Below, one piece after another: positions 1 to 7,289 of a stretch of DNA of 64,000 nt. Source of the DNA: Desulfurococcaceae archaeon MEX13E-LK6-19. GTDB lineage: Archaea; Thermoproteota; Thermoprotei_A; Sulfolobales; Desulfurococcaceae. The stretch is from contig CP072660.1 in NCBI GenBank assembly GCA_029637525.1, positions 62,001-126,000 of the forward strand, read 5' to 3'. Within the stretch, counting starts at the first letter, position 1. The number at the start of each line of letters is the position of its first letter. A program made the position numbers and the translations under genes. The notes under the pieces are model-generated. The model was not told the origin of the DNA, searched no databases, and saw nothing but the letters and a program-made list of their open reading frames with translations.

Positions 1-707
1 TTGTCGAGAGTAACTTGATCGGATTAATTATTGTGGAAAGAGATGCTGCAACAATAGGCTTACTCAAGGGATCGCGTCTCGAGCTTTTAGAGGAGCTTGA
101 AGACTATGTACCCGGCAAACACCACCGAGGAGGACAGAGTCAGAGAAGATTCGACAGAATAATAGAACAAATGGTGGATAACTTCTATAAGAGAGTTGCT
201 GAACACGCTAAGAAATGGTTTGAACCATACCTAGAGCAAAAGAAGCTTAAAGGAATACTTATCGGTGGACCAGCCTACTCAAAATATGATTTCTTGGAAA
301 AAGACTACCTGGACTATAGACTAAGAAGACTGGTATTACCAAAGCTAATAGACGTAGCTTATCAAGGCGAAGCAGGCTTGCGTGAAATGGTTAGGAAGGC
401 AAGCGATATACTGAAGAACATAGAGTACGTAGACGCTCTTGAAGCTGTTGAAGAATTTAAACTACATCTCGCTAAAGACGATGGTATGATTGTTTATGGC
501 GAAGAAGATGTGAAAAAAGCTCTAGAACTAGGTGCAGTAAAAACGCTTATCATAGATGAGAGTAGACCTGATGCTGACGAGTGGTACGAGCTGGCCAAAC
601 GAAGGGGAGCAAAACCAGTCATGCTGAGCGATGATATACCTGAAGGCGCATGGATAAAGAAGACTTTTGGAGGAGTAGTAGGAATACTCAGATATAAGAT
701 CTTTTAA
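1..707 (+). CDS. prf1: Peptide chain release factor aRF1, C-terminal part (cut by window edge)
   Basis: Archaeal class I release factor, which recognises all three stop codons and triggers peptidyl-tRNA hydrolysis in the ribosome. The frame is open to base 1 (V-E-S-N-L before the first possible TTG at 15), so the N-terminal stop-codon recognition domain lies outside the window. The visible part starts in the central domain with the hydrolysis motif GGQ in the context KHHRGGQSQRR (about base 120), then the C-terminal eRF1 domain 3. The family is about 370 residues, so roughly 140 are missing. Pelota is excluded because it lacks GGQ. Followed by a 130-base spacer. Confidence 0.95.
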   Translation, partial: VESNLIGLIIVERDAATIGLLKGSRLELLEELEDYVPGKHHRGGQSQRRFDRIIEQMVDNFYKRVAEHAKKWFEPYLEQKKLKGILIGGPAYSKYDFLEKDYLDYRLRRLVLPKLIDVAYQGEAGLREMVRKASDILKNIEYVDALEAVEEFKLHLAKDDGMIVYGEEDVKKALELGAVKTLIIDESRPDADEWYELAKRRGAKPVMLSDDIPEGAWIKKTFGGVVGILRYKIF

Positions 708-837
708 CCATAGGGTAAGTTCATAAAACATAAAGAATTTTTATGGACTATTTTCACTTACAAAACTTTATATTATACGAAACCCAAGAAATAACATGAA
801 GCCCCTAGTTTTCTAACATAACGGGTGGATTATAAAA

Positions 838-1119
838 ATGAGACCTTATTTGTCCCCACAGGAGAAAGAACACCTATTAAAACTCATAATACAAGCCGGG
901 TTAAATGAAGACTTTACTCGATGGCTTGAAGAACAAGGATACAAATTTATCTTCGGAAGACTCGATAATATCCCTGATGAACTAATAGAAGCATATATCA
1001 AAGAAAAGAAGCTTCTAGACTTCGGTGAAGAAGAATACAAAATTTACTATGAATTAGGTGATGTCGAACCCGAATCCAAAAGAAATTACATACCCGCAAA
1101 GAAACCCGGTTTAAGGTAA
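838..1119 (+). CDS. Small hypothetical protein, 93 aa
   Basis: I do not recognise a family. The product is highly charged, without membrane segment or cysteine. It has an N-terminal helical part (residues 1-35), a middle with many Glu and Lys, and a basic tail ending KKPGLR. The ATG is preceded by a GGGTGG stretch about 10 bases upstream, and an AT-rich TATA-like stretch (ACTTTATATT) lies near 766-776. It sits alone between the aRF1 gene and a GC-rich RNA candidate. The coding call rests on length, start context and absence of a better frame. Confidence 0.6.
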   Translation: MRPYLSPQEKEHLLKLIIQAGLNEDFTRWLEEQGYKFIFGRLDNIPDELIEAYIKEKKLLDFGEEEYKIYYELGDVEPESKRNYIPAKKPGLR

Positions 1120-1254
1120 TTAACTTAAAGACTCCATCTACCCAATAAACTCTTTTATTTAGCAGGATTAATGGAAAATAAATGTATAGTCATTTTTCTA
1201 ACTATCTCTCTAACAAATCCTTATTCAAGAGTTTTCAAGAATATGTTTGTGTAA

Positions 1255-1340
1255 AATGAGGCCGGGAGTGACCCGTCCCGTGGTCACTCTTTCTCCCGGT
1301 ACACGGGAGTGTCCCACGGGCTCCGGGGTTCACTCAAGAA
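1255..1340. ncRNA. GC-rich structured RNA candidate
   Basis: About 75 bases of very high GC content stand out sharply in an AT-rich spacer, which in AT-rich hyperthermophiles usually marks a structured RNA. CCGGGAG (1262-1268) can pair with CTCCCGG (1293-1299). GAGTGACC (1266-1273) can instead pair with GGTCACTC (1282-1289). CTCCCG (1293-1298) can also pair with CGGGAG (1304-1309), and CCCGTGG (1277-1283) with CCACGGG (1314-1320). The helices are mutually exclusive, so two folds are possible. It does not fit a tRNA, and I found no clear C/D boxes or terminal ACA. Strand is unknown. Confidence 0.4.
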
Positions 1341-1414
1341 TAGGAGTAAGAGGTTAGCATATTATATATGTTTACCTGGATAAGCCAAACGATATTACTT
1401 TAATAATAATCTAC

Positions 1415-1798
1415 TCAAATACGCTGCTTTCTTGGTCTTGCATTTATAATTTCCGGCTCTAAAACAGGTTCTTGTATTTCCTGTATAGTTAGCTCTAGAT
1501 CATTAATACGGGACTCTACATCATCTATAAACTCTTTCAATTTTACCTCATTTTCTCTGATCCTAAGCTCTAAATATTTTAGTCTTTTATCAATTTTTTC
1601 AAGTGCCTTGACAACAGTATTTATAGTAGCTATTAATTCTTCTGTTCTGTCCGGAACACTATATTTCTCTCTATATTCTTCAAGCCCTTTGTTTATGAAC
1701 ATCTTTATAAGGTCAGTTACCTGTACTCCCAAATGATTAGCGTACTTCTTGAGCTCTCTGTAGATGCTCTCTGGCAGCGATAAATGTACTGTTGGCAT
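1415..1798 (-). CDS. Ribbon-helix-helix protein with coiled-coil tail, 127 aa
   Basis: Residues 1-45 look like a ribbon-helix-helix DNA-binding domain: a short strand (PTVHLSLPES) followed by two helices with the LGVQVTDLIKMFI pattern. Residues 55-110 are rich in regularly spaced Ile/Leu with Lys/Glu and should form a coiled coil, probably for oligomerisation. The tail is proline-rich and basic. It is divergent from another ribbon-helix-helix gene at 1968. Its start codon overlaps one copy of a 12-base direct repeat, and a TATA-centred palindrome lies just upstream, so autoregulation is plausible. The target is unknown. Confidence 0.75.
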   Translation of the reverse strand: MPTVHLSLPESIYRELKKYANHLGVQVTDLIKMFINKGLEEYREKYSVPDRTEELIATINTVVKALEKIDKRLKYLELRIRENEVKLKEFIDDVESRINDLELTIQEIQEPVLEPEIINARPRKQRI

Positions 1799-1864
1799 AT
1801 GTATTCTCCTGTAAAAGAAACTCTATGAGGTTTTATAAAAACCTAGCGTCTAATATGTATTCTC
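1797..1864. promoter_or_regulatory. Promoter and possible operator between divergent RHH genes
   Basis: ATATGTATTCTC occurs twice in direct orientation (1797-1808 and 1853-1864), 56 bases apart. Between them GGTTTTATAAAAACC (1829-1843) is a near-perfect palindrome containing a TATA element about 38 bases ahead of the leftward start at 1798. Paired repeats around a promoter are typical of ribbon-helix-helix operators. Binding is inferred, not shown. Confidence 0.4.
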
Positions 1865-1967
1865 TATTAATAGACTCTACAGTAATACATAACAGAACAA
1901 GAGTTATCCTATACAGGGCTAGTAATACTATTCTTGAGAGAAGACGCGTTATAGAGGAGGTGTACAC

Positions 1968-2159
1968 ATGCCAACAAGAGTAATAACATTCAAAGCCGAT
2001 GACGAGCTTATTGAGAAAATAGACAAATTAGCTAAAATGCTTGGAGAATCAAGAAGCAATATCATTCGTAAGGCTGTTCTCAGATACATTAAGGACAATA
2101 GTATTCTTGTTGAAGATGAGAGAAAACCTGAGGTTGTAGAAACAATTATTTTAAGCTAG
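1968..2159 (+). CDS. CopG-like ribbon-helix-helix regulator, 63 aa
   Basis: The length and pattern are those of a minimal ribbon-helix-helix protein: beta strand PTRVITFKADDEL, helix IEKIDKLAKMLGE, turn SRSN, helix IIRKAVLRYIKDN. Such proteins bind operators as dimers through the strand. ATG at 1968 follows GAGGAGGTG, a good ribosome binding site that fixes this start. It is divergent from the other RHH gene. No toxin gene follows, so a transcriptional regulator is more likely than an antitoxin, but this is inference. Confidence 0.85.
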   Translation: MPTRVITFKADDELIEKIDKLAKMLGESRSNIIRKAVLRYIKDNSILVEDERKPEVVETIILS

Positions 2160-2343
2160 TTGTATAACCCTAATTATGATTTGTTACCTAAACTTATTAT
2201 CCATTTATGGAGTTTATCATGCATTATCTACAATTACACATAGAAGTAGCGTCAACATGGTCTATACGCTACTATGATATCTATTTTTATATCCTTATAG
2301 TATTTACTTAAAGATAGAACGTATATACAGGTGTGTACGCGTA

Positions 2344-3375
2344 TTGGTTGAACGACGTAAGATACAGCGGACAGGTTCTTCATCGTTTATTGTAACCCTG
2401 CCTAAAGAGTGGATTGAGTCGATGGGAATAAAACCTGGAGACTACGTTCTCGTTTATGAGCATGCCGATAAGCTGATTATAACACCAAGTGAAAAAGAAG
2501 GAAGCAAATTATCTACCGAGATAAGAGTCTCCGAGAGCGCCGATGTCGACGAAATTCTCCGTGTAATAGTTTCACAGTATCTTGCTGGCTACGATACTAT
2601 AACAATTGTATTTAAACCAAACACTCCAGGTCTAGCTAAAAAGATAAATACTATAAAGAATATGGCTCGTGCAAAACTCGCTGGGGTAGAAGTTGTAGAT
2701 GAAACATACAACACCCTTACATTAAAAATACTTCTCAATCTAAGAGAACTACCTCTCACAAGAGCTCTTAGAAGACTCCATCTTATCGTGAATAACATGC
2801 TTGTAGACGCACTAGAAGCTTTCAAAGACAAGAATATGAATTTAGCAGAAGCAGTTATTCAAAGAGATGATGAAGCAGATAGATTCCATTTCATGATCAC
2901 CCGGCAGTTATCCCTGGCATTACTTGATATAAGAGTCATGCACGAACTTGGCATAAATAATCCTATTGAGACACTTAACTATAGAATCCTGGCACGTAAC
3001 CTAGAGAGAATAGCTGACCATGCAGTCAATATATCTAAGAGAGTTAAAGAGAGACCCGATGAATGTAGGTATTGTGAAAAAATCTATGAGTTCGGCAAAA
3101 AGGTACTTGAATTGTTCAATAAATCTATGGAAAGCATTTATAGACTCAATAGAAAAATTGCTGAAGAGGTAATTAGGGAATCACAAACACTGATAACAGA
3201 ACTTGAAAACCTGCTTTCCAAGGAAATACTTGTAGGACACATAAACGATCAAGAAAAGATAGTACTTGCATTAATATACGATAGCCTCCGAAGAATAATA
3301 AGATATTCAAGTGGTATCGCTGAAGCAACACTTAATATTAAAGCATCTAGAACAAACATCATAGACGTGAAATGA
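2344..3375 (+). CDS. AbrB-domain/PhoU-domain phosphate regulator
   Basis: Cytoplasmic regulator that fuses a SpoVT/AbrB DNA-binding domain (residues 1-50: RKIQRTGSSSFIVTLPKEW, then a GIKPGDYV turn) to a PhoU-like three-helix-bundle region (about 140-340) with the metal-site type motif ARNLERIADHAVNI. In archaea this architecture is linked to phosphate uptake control, and a Pit transporter with a DUF47 protein lies at 57.6-59.3 kb. The start is TTG at 2344, with a TATA-like TTACTTAAAG about 30 bases ahead, so the transcript is nearly leaderless. Length 343 aa is usual for the family. Confidence 0.88.
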   Translation: MVERRKIQRTGSSSFIVTLPKEWIESMGIKPGDYVLVYEHADKLIITPSEKEGSKLSTEIRVSESADVDEILRVIVSQYLAGYDTITIVFKPNTPGLAKKINTIKNMARAKLAGVEVVDETYNTLTLKILLNLRELPLTRALRRLHLIVNNMLVDALEAFKDKNMNLAEAVIQRDDEADRFHFMITRQLSLALLDIRVMHELGINNPIETLNYRILARNLERIADHAVNISKRVKERPDECRYCEKIYEFGKKVLELFNKSMESIYRLNRKIAEEVIRESQTLITELENLLSKEILVGHINDQEKIVLALIYDSLRRIIRYSSGIAEATLNIKASRTNIIDVK

Positions 3376-3433
3376 AATTAAGTTAAAGTATTTTTCTCTT
3401 GACAATTCCCTTATTACCACCTGGTGAAGACTG

Positions 3434-4141
3434 TTGTCCATAACCATAGGGGTAAGTAGGGAAATAGAAGAAATTCCAGTCAGGGCAATGATTCTTTATT
3501 TCACAGTTAATCATGTAAAAAACAGTGATGTTAATCCTCTTATTTATGAAAAAACTCTTGACGTAATTAAGAAGTATAAAGAGGTAATGGATCTTTCCTC
3601 GATAAAAAAACACCACATGATTAGAGTATATCGTGATTTTCTCTGGAAACTAGGTATAGATCCAACAAAATTAAGGCCTAGCCATGAAGCATTGCTGAGA
3701 CGCGCAATTAGAACTGGAAGTATTCCGAGAATTAACACTATAGTGGATATAGGAAATTATGCCAGTTTAAAACATCTTGTCCCTGTAGGTATCTATGATA
3801 TCAATAAGCTTAAGCCGCCTCTCACCTTAAGGCTTAGTATAGATGGTGAAGCATTTTATCCTGTAGGTGCTGAAACAGCAAAAGTTCTCCCCAGAGGAAT
3901 ACCTCTTCTTGTTGACCAGGAAAAACCAATCCATATATTCCCGTGTAGGGATAGCAAATTTAGCACCGTCGATATTAAGACTACGCGGATACTTGTTATA
4001 GTAGCTGGTGTCGAAGGAGTTCCAGAGTCAACGCTATATATGGCGTCAGATACGATAGTTGAGTACTTGAAAACATACTGTGATGCACGTGGAGTAAGTA
4101 AGTATAGTATGGTGTATTTCGGTGGACGCAAAGAGTCTTAG
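3434..4141 (+). CDS. Stand-alone B3/4 domain protein
   Basis: Resembles the B3/B4 domain of the phenylalanyl-tRNA synthetase beta subunit, which carries the editing site for mischarged tRNA. Supporting motifs are RPSHEALLRRAIRTG, the stretch INTIVDIGNYASLKHLVPVG and PVGAETAKVLPRG. Stand-alone versions may act as trans-editing or tRNA/amino-acid binding factors; the substrate here is unknown. 235 aa matches free-standing members. The 3' end overlaps the next gene by 20 bases, which implies co-transcription and perhaps translational coupling. The TTG start at 3434 is the earliest option. Confidence 0.8.
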   Translation: MSITIGVSREIEEIPVRAMILYFTVNHVKNSDVNPLIYEKTLDVIKKYKEVMDLSSIKKHHMIRVYRDFLWKLGIDPTKLRPSHEALLRRAIRTGSIPRINTIVDIGNYASLKHLVPVGIYDINKLKPPLTLRLSIDGEAFYPVGAETAKVLPRGIPLLVDQEKPIHIFPCRDSKFSTVDIKTTRILVIVAGVEGVPESTLYMASDTIVEYLKTYCDARGVSKYSMVYFGGRKES

Positions 4142-4961
4142 GAAAATACTTGTGAGAATAGCCGGAGAAACTGCTGGCTACTTGAGAGATATTGTTGACC
4201 AACATGATCTAGCTGAAGCCATCGGTAAGGGTGCAGCTGGCGATACAACACATCGAGCAGACAAAATTGCTGAAGAAACCATTATTGACCTTGTCCGTAG
4301 AGAAGATCTGCCTGCTAAAATAGTTACTGAAGAAGGAGGCATTATTAATGTAACAACTAATCCAGAATACTTACTCATAATAGATCCCCTTGATGGTAGC
4401 ATGAATTATCTTTCCAAAATACCTTATGCAGCAGTATCACTTGCAATAAGCAGGATAGACAACCCTGTTAACACAGGTATATTAGCTGGCGCTATAGCAA
4501 ACATCTTTCTTAAAGAAATCTATAGTTTCGATGATGAATATGCATACATAGATAACACACCTATTCTACCTGATAGCCTAAAGCCTTCTGTAAGCAATAT
4601 AGTGATAGTCTATACAAAAACTCCTTCATTCTTTAATTTAATGAAAGACTTCTTCACTACACACTTACCTCAAGGAAGGCTACGTGTCTTAGGGTCAGCA
4701 TCTCTCGAACTCGTCTACACGGGACTAAATAGGATACTATTATTCATAAACAATATGGGTAGTCTAAGGAATTTAGATATCGTAGCAGCAATTAAATTCG
4801 CTGAAAAGCTCGGAAAGAAGATCACTGATATACATGGTAACCCTATATTCTTTAGAGTAGACGAGATCGTAAGAATAGATTCTATTGTTGTTGGAGAAAA
4901 ACATTTTGTCGACAAACTTATTAGCTTCATTAAGGCCAAAGAATACGCTCAAGTTTTCTAG
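4122..4961 (+). CDS. Inositol monophosphatase / fructose-1,6-bisphosphatase family enzyme
   Basis: Mg-dependent sugar phosphatase of the IMPase superfamily. The metal-binding motif DPLDGSMNYL (about residue 88), the upstream EEGG glutamates (about 70), the GSASLELVY motif (about 190) and a later Asp in the LDIVAA context are all in the expected order. In archaea such enzymes (class IV FBPase/IMPase) act on fructose-1,6-bisphosphate and inositol-1-phosphate; which substrate applies cannot be read here. GTG start at 4122, inside the upstream gene. Its last 32 bases overlap the convergent peptidase gene. Confidence 0.9.
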   Translation: MDAKSLRKILVRIAGETAGYLRDIVDQHDLAEAIGKGAAGDTTHRADKIAEETIIDLVRREDLPAKIVTEEGGIINVTTNPEYLLIIDPLDGSMNYLSKIPYAAVSLAISRIDNPVNTGILAGAIANIFLKEIYSFDDEYAYIDNTPILPDSLKPSVSNIVIVYTKTPSFFNLMKDFFTTHLPQGRLRVLGSASLELVYTGLNRILLFINNMGSLRNLDIVAAIKFAEKLGKKITDIHGNPIFFRVDEIVRIDSIVVGEKHFVDKLISFIKAKEYAQVF

Positions 4962-6036
4962 ACAATACTTTAATTCCCTTACTAGTCATTACAGCATCTT
5001 CTTCTATTCTTACTCCATACTTGCCCGCTATGTATACTCCTGGTTCTATTGTAAACACCATATTTTCTTCTATAGGCTTATCATATCCTTGTGTAAGATA
5101 CGGTCTCTCGTGAACATCTATACCCAGACCATGTCCTAGCCCATGTATGAAGTATTTTGCCAGACCATGCTTCTCGAGTACACGACGGGCAATAGAGTCT
5201 ATCTCACTACCCTTCATTCCAGGTTCTGCCTTATCCACTACTTCCGAGATCGCTTCCTCTACAGCCTCCAAGGCTTTTCTTTCTTCAGCAGTAGGTCTTT
5301 TCCATGGTATTGTCCTCGTTAAGTCACTACAATAACCGTTTATCTTTACTCCAACATCTATTAAAACAAGGTCACGTTTTCCTATGCGCTTCCCTGTAGG
5401 TAAATTATGAGGATAACTGTTATCAGGTTTGAATAATACTAATGGCTGGAAAGCATATTCCTCCACACCTTCAAGCCTTACTCTATGCTCGAAAACACCA
5501 GCCAACTCAGCATCTGTTATGCCTTCGTGTAGGTGATCAACTGCTGTCTTTATACCCTTTATAGTGATGTCTATTGCTCTTTTTATGATTTCTAATTCCC
5601 AATCTTCTTTCTGCATTCTATGCTTCCATACATCATCGCTTATATCAACTATATTCTTGGACTGGTAGTCAACTATTTTACGTAGTTGGGGAAGGGTTTT
5701 TGCATCAATCCCTATTTTCTTGTGTTGTGAAACGAATTTGACTACTATCTCGTCGGGTGAAGCCTTTTCTTGTTTCATATCTTCAATAACAAGTTTTTTC
5801 GATAACGCATAGACCTCTATTTCTGGTGGAAGATTGTTTCTTGCCCTATAGTACTCTAGTACTGGTGTATACAATTTCTTTTCTCCATCTCTATTGATGT
5901 AGAAAACCATCACCGGGTCCGCAATCATTTTCAAGCCTGTATAGTATTGTATATTCGATGGTTCAACGAGTACTATTGCTTCAAGGTTTTTCTCTTCAAG
6001 AATCCTCGTCAATTTATGTAGGTTATGTTTCATCAA
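4930..6036 (-). CDS. Xaa-Pro aminopeptidase/dipeptidase, M24B family
   Basis: Cytoplasmic metallopeptidase that cleaves X-Pro bonds, useful to a peptide-fermenting archaeon. Residues 1-125 form a creatinase-like N-terminal domain. The pita-bread domain shows the five metal ligands: the two Asp in LIDVGVKINGYCSDLTRT, His in FIHGLGHGLGIDVHE, Glu in FTIEPGVY and Glu in RIEEDAVM. 368 aa is normal for the family. Two adjacent ATGs (6036, 6033) make the start slightly uncertain. The 3' end overlaps the IMPase gene on the other strand by 32 bases. Confidence 0.93.
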   Translation of the reverse strand: MMKHNLHKLTRILEEKNLEAIVLVEPSNIQYYTGLKMIADPVMVFYINRDGEKKLYTPVLEYYRARNNLPPEIEVYALSKKLVIEDMKQEKASPDEIVVKFVSQHKKIGIDAKTLPQLRKIVDYQSKNIVDISDDVWKHRMQKEDWELEIIKRAIDITIKGIKTAVDHLHEGITDAELAGVFEHRVRLEGVEEYAFQPLVLFKPDNSYPHNLPTGKRIGKRDLVLIDVGVKINGYCSDLTRTIPWKRPTAEERKALEAVEEAISEVVDKAEPGMKGSEIDSIARRVLEKHGLAKYFIHGLGHGLGIDVHERPYLTQGYDKPIEENMVFTIEPGVYIAGKYGVRIEEDAVMTSKGIKVLSRKLERILWP

Positions 6037-6175
6037 AAGAAGACGCCCCGCAAATCCTGGTGTACACGTATTTGTTGTCCACTCTTTACTAGATAAAATG
6101 TTTACTGCAGTAGATAACCTAAATACTCTCTATCTAGGTCTAAGTGGGTAAGTGGATGAGTAGAGGGAGCAGTAC

Positions 6176-6409
6176 ATGGTGCTGGTTGACCCCAAGAGAG
6201 GATTTGTCTGTAAGAAATGCGGTAAATCCATGGGGCTTATAGCTGAGTCAGAGAAACTAAGCGACAATAGTCTAAGGATCAAATACTATTACAAGTGCCC
6301 AAGCTGCGGTTACAGAATAGATGCAGAACAACTTACTATTGGCCGTGAACAAGAATTTATTCTTGTTAAGAGGAAGGTTTTTCTGTTGACTCAGACTGTT
6401 TCTGTTTAG
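6176..6409 (+). CDS. Small zinc-ribbon protein, 77 aa
   Basis: A C4 zinc ribbon is visible: CKKCG near residue 12 and CPSCG near residue 41, joined by a charged strand region. The rest is short and basic. Such small ribbons in crenarchaea are often transcription or ribosome-associated, but I cannot assign a role. The start is ATG at 6176 in a GAGGGAGCAGTACATGG context. The C-terminal 15 codons overlap the convergent gene at 6366, so the last residues (FLLTQTVSV) may be less conserved. Confidence 0.75.
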   Translation: MVLVDPKRGFVCKKCGKSMGLIAESEKLSDNSLRIKYYYKCPSCGYRIDAEQLTIGREQEFILVKRKVFLLTQTVSV

Positions 6410-6782
6410 GTATCCTTATCCTTAAGGCTTTTGTTTCTAATGCTATTCTCTTAAGTTCTTCAAGAAGTTCTTCAGATGTGTCATAGACTCTAACTCTATA
6501 TGTTTCTCTTGAAATGGGTTCTACGATCACTACCGCTTTATTGTCCACTATGTCTATAATCTTCATTATATACTTTGAGATCTTGAATGCTGAGACAAGA
6601 AATTCTCCGACAAACTTTTTCCCAGATGGTTCCCCATCTATGCTTTCACCCACCATACTGTATGTTAGACTTACTTTTGTTGTAGAACGTGAACTTTTCT
6701 TGGAAGTCCTTGGTCTCGCTATTTTTTCTTTAACTCTAATCCATCCAGCAGCTAGTTTCACGTATATACCAGGTTTGCTCAT
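6366..6782 (-). CDS. Hypothetical protein, 138 aa
   Basis: I do not recognise the family. A basic region rich in Lys, Arg, Ser and Thr (residues 18-36) is followed by an alternating hydrophobic segment (about 55-105) that looks like a beta-rich domain, then a helical stretch EELLEELKRIALETKAL and a hydrophilic tail. No signal peptide, cysteine or catalytic motif. It follows the gene at 6812 on the same strand with a 29-base gap, so the two probably share a transcript. Its 3' end overlaps the zinc-ribbon gene. Confidence 0.65.
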   Translation of the reverse strand: MSKPGIYVKLAAGWIRVKEKIARPRTSKKSSRSTTKVSLTYSMVGESIDGEPSGKKFVGEFLVSAFKISKYIMKIIDIVDNKAVVIVEPISRETYRVRVYDTSEELLEELKRIALETKALRIRIPKQKQSESTEKPSS

Positions 6783-6811
6783 GATGCGTCCACCTACTGG
6801 TTTACCTTGTT

Positions 6812-7159
6812 TTATCCTCTATTTCGATCATCATACCTATGTACTACGCCGAGTACATCTCGTATGACTCCGCGTAGCACAAGTGTTTCATATATTCTCC
6901 ATATCCTTTTTATAGTCACGTATTTTGTTGAAAACCCTTGTTCCTCGAGTATACTGTACACAAGCTCGGGGAATTCATCTGGATGTATTCCACGTGCTCG
7001 TGAAGTAGCTTCAATTACTGCTTCCACTATATCCCGCGAACTGGGAAGCAGGTACTTGGTCTTTTTCTTATGGTATTCCTTTTCTGCTTCTTCAACTTCT
7101 CTTAACACGTCTTCGGGTATTATTTCACTGTAGTCAATACTATTTTCTTTCTCCACCAA
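6812..7159 (-). CDS. Hypothetical protein, 115 aa, helical
   Basis: Family not recognised. The N-terminus is acidic and helical (EDVLREVEEAEKEYHKKK). The middle (SRDIVEAVIEATSRARGIHPDEFPELVYSILEE) and C-terminus (VTIKRIWRIYETLVLRGVIRDV) suggest a compact helical, possibly winged-helix-like fold. No metal or catalytic motif. First gene of a two-gene leftward unit with the 6366 gene. An AT-rich promoter element (TTATTTAATATA, 7177-7189) lies just upstream and could serve both directions. Confidence 0.65.
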   Translation of the reverse strand: MVEKENSIDYSEIIPEDVLREVEEAEKEYHKKKTKYLLPSSRDIVEAVIEATSRARGIHPDEFPELVYSILEEQGFSTKYVTIKRIWRIYETLVLRGVIRDVLGVVHRYDDRNRG

Positions 7160-7223
7160 ATACTATTCCCTCCATAGTTATTTAATATAGTGAAGAATAA
7201 AAACGTAGAATAATATTATTAGC

Positions 7224-7285
7224 AATGGGATGACCGGGCAGGTGACGTACTGAACTGTGATGTAGGTGGAGCGACTGGGACCGTT
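7224..7285 (+). ncRNA. C/D-box sRNA candidate
   Basis: The spacer shows the box order of an archaeal dual-guide C/D sRNA: imperfect C box ATGACCG (7231-7237), 13-base guide, perfect D' box CTGA (7251-7254), 3-base spacer, C' box GTGATGT (7258-7264, one mismatch to RTGATGA), 11-base guide, D-like box CTGG (7276-7279), then a T-rich run. A TATA element (7177-7189) lies upstream. Weak points are the poor C box and the imperfect D box. I cannot test guide complementarity to rRNA or tRNA. Confidence 0.4.
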
Positions 7286-7289
7286 TTTC

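Noticed and set aside
1792-1983. 63-codon frame between the RHH genes
   Set aside because: It covers the shared promoter region and overlaps the RHH start. No domain or start signal supports it.
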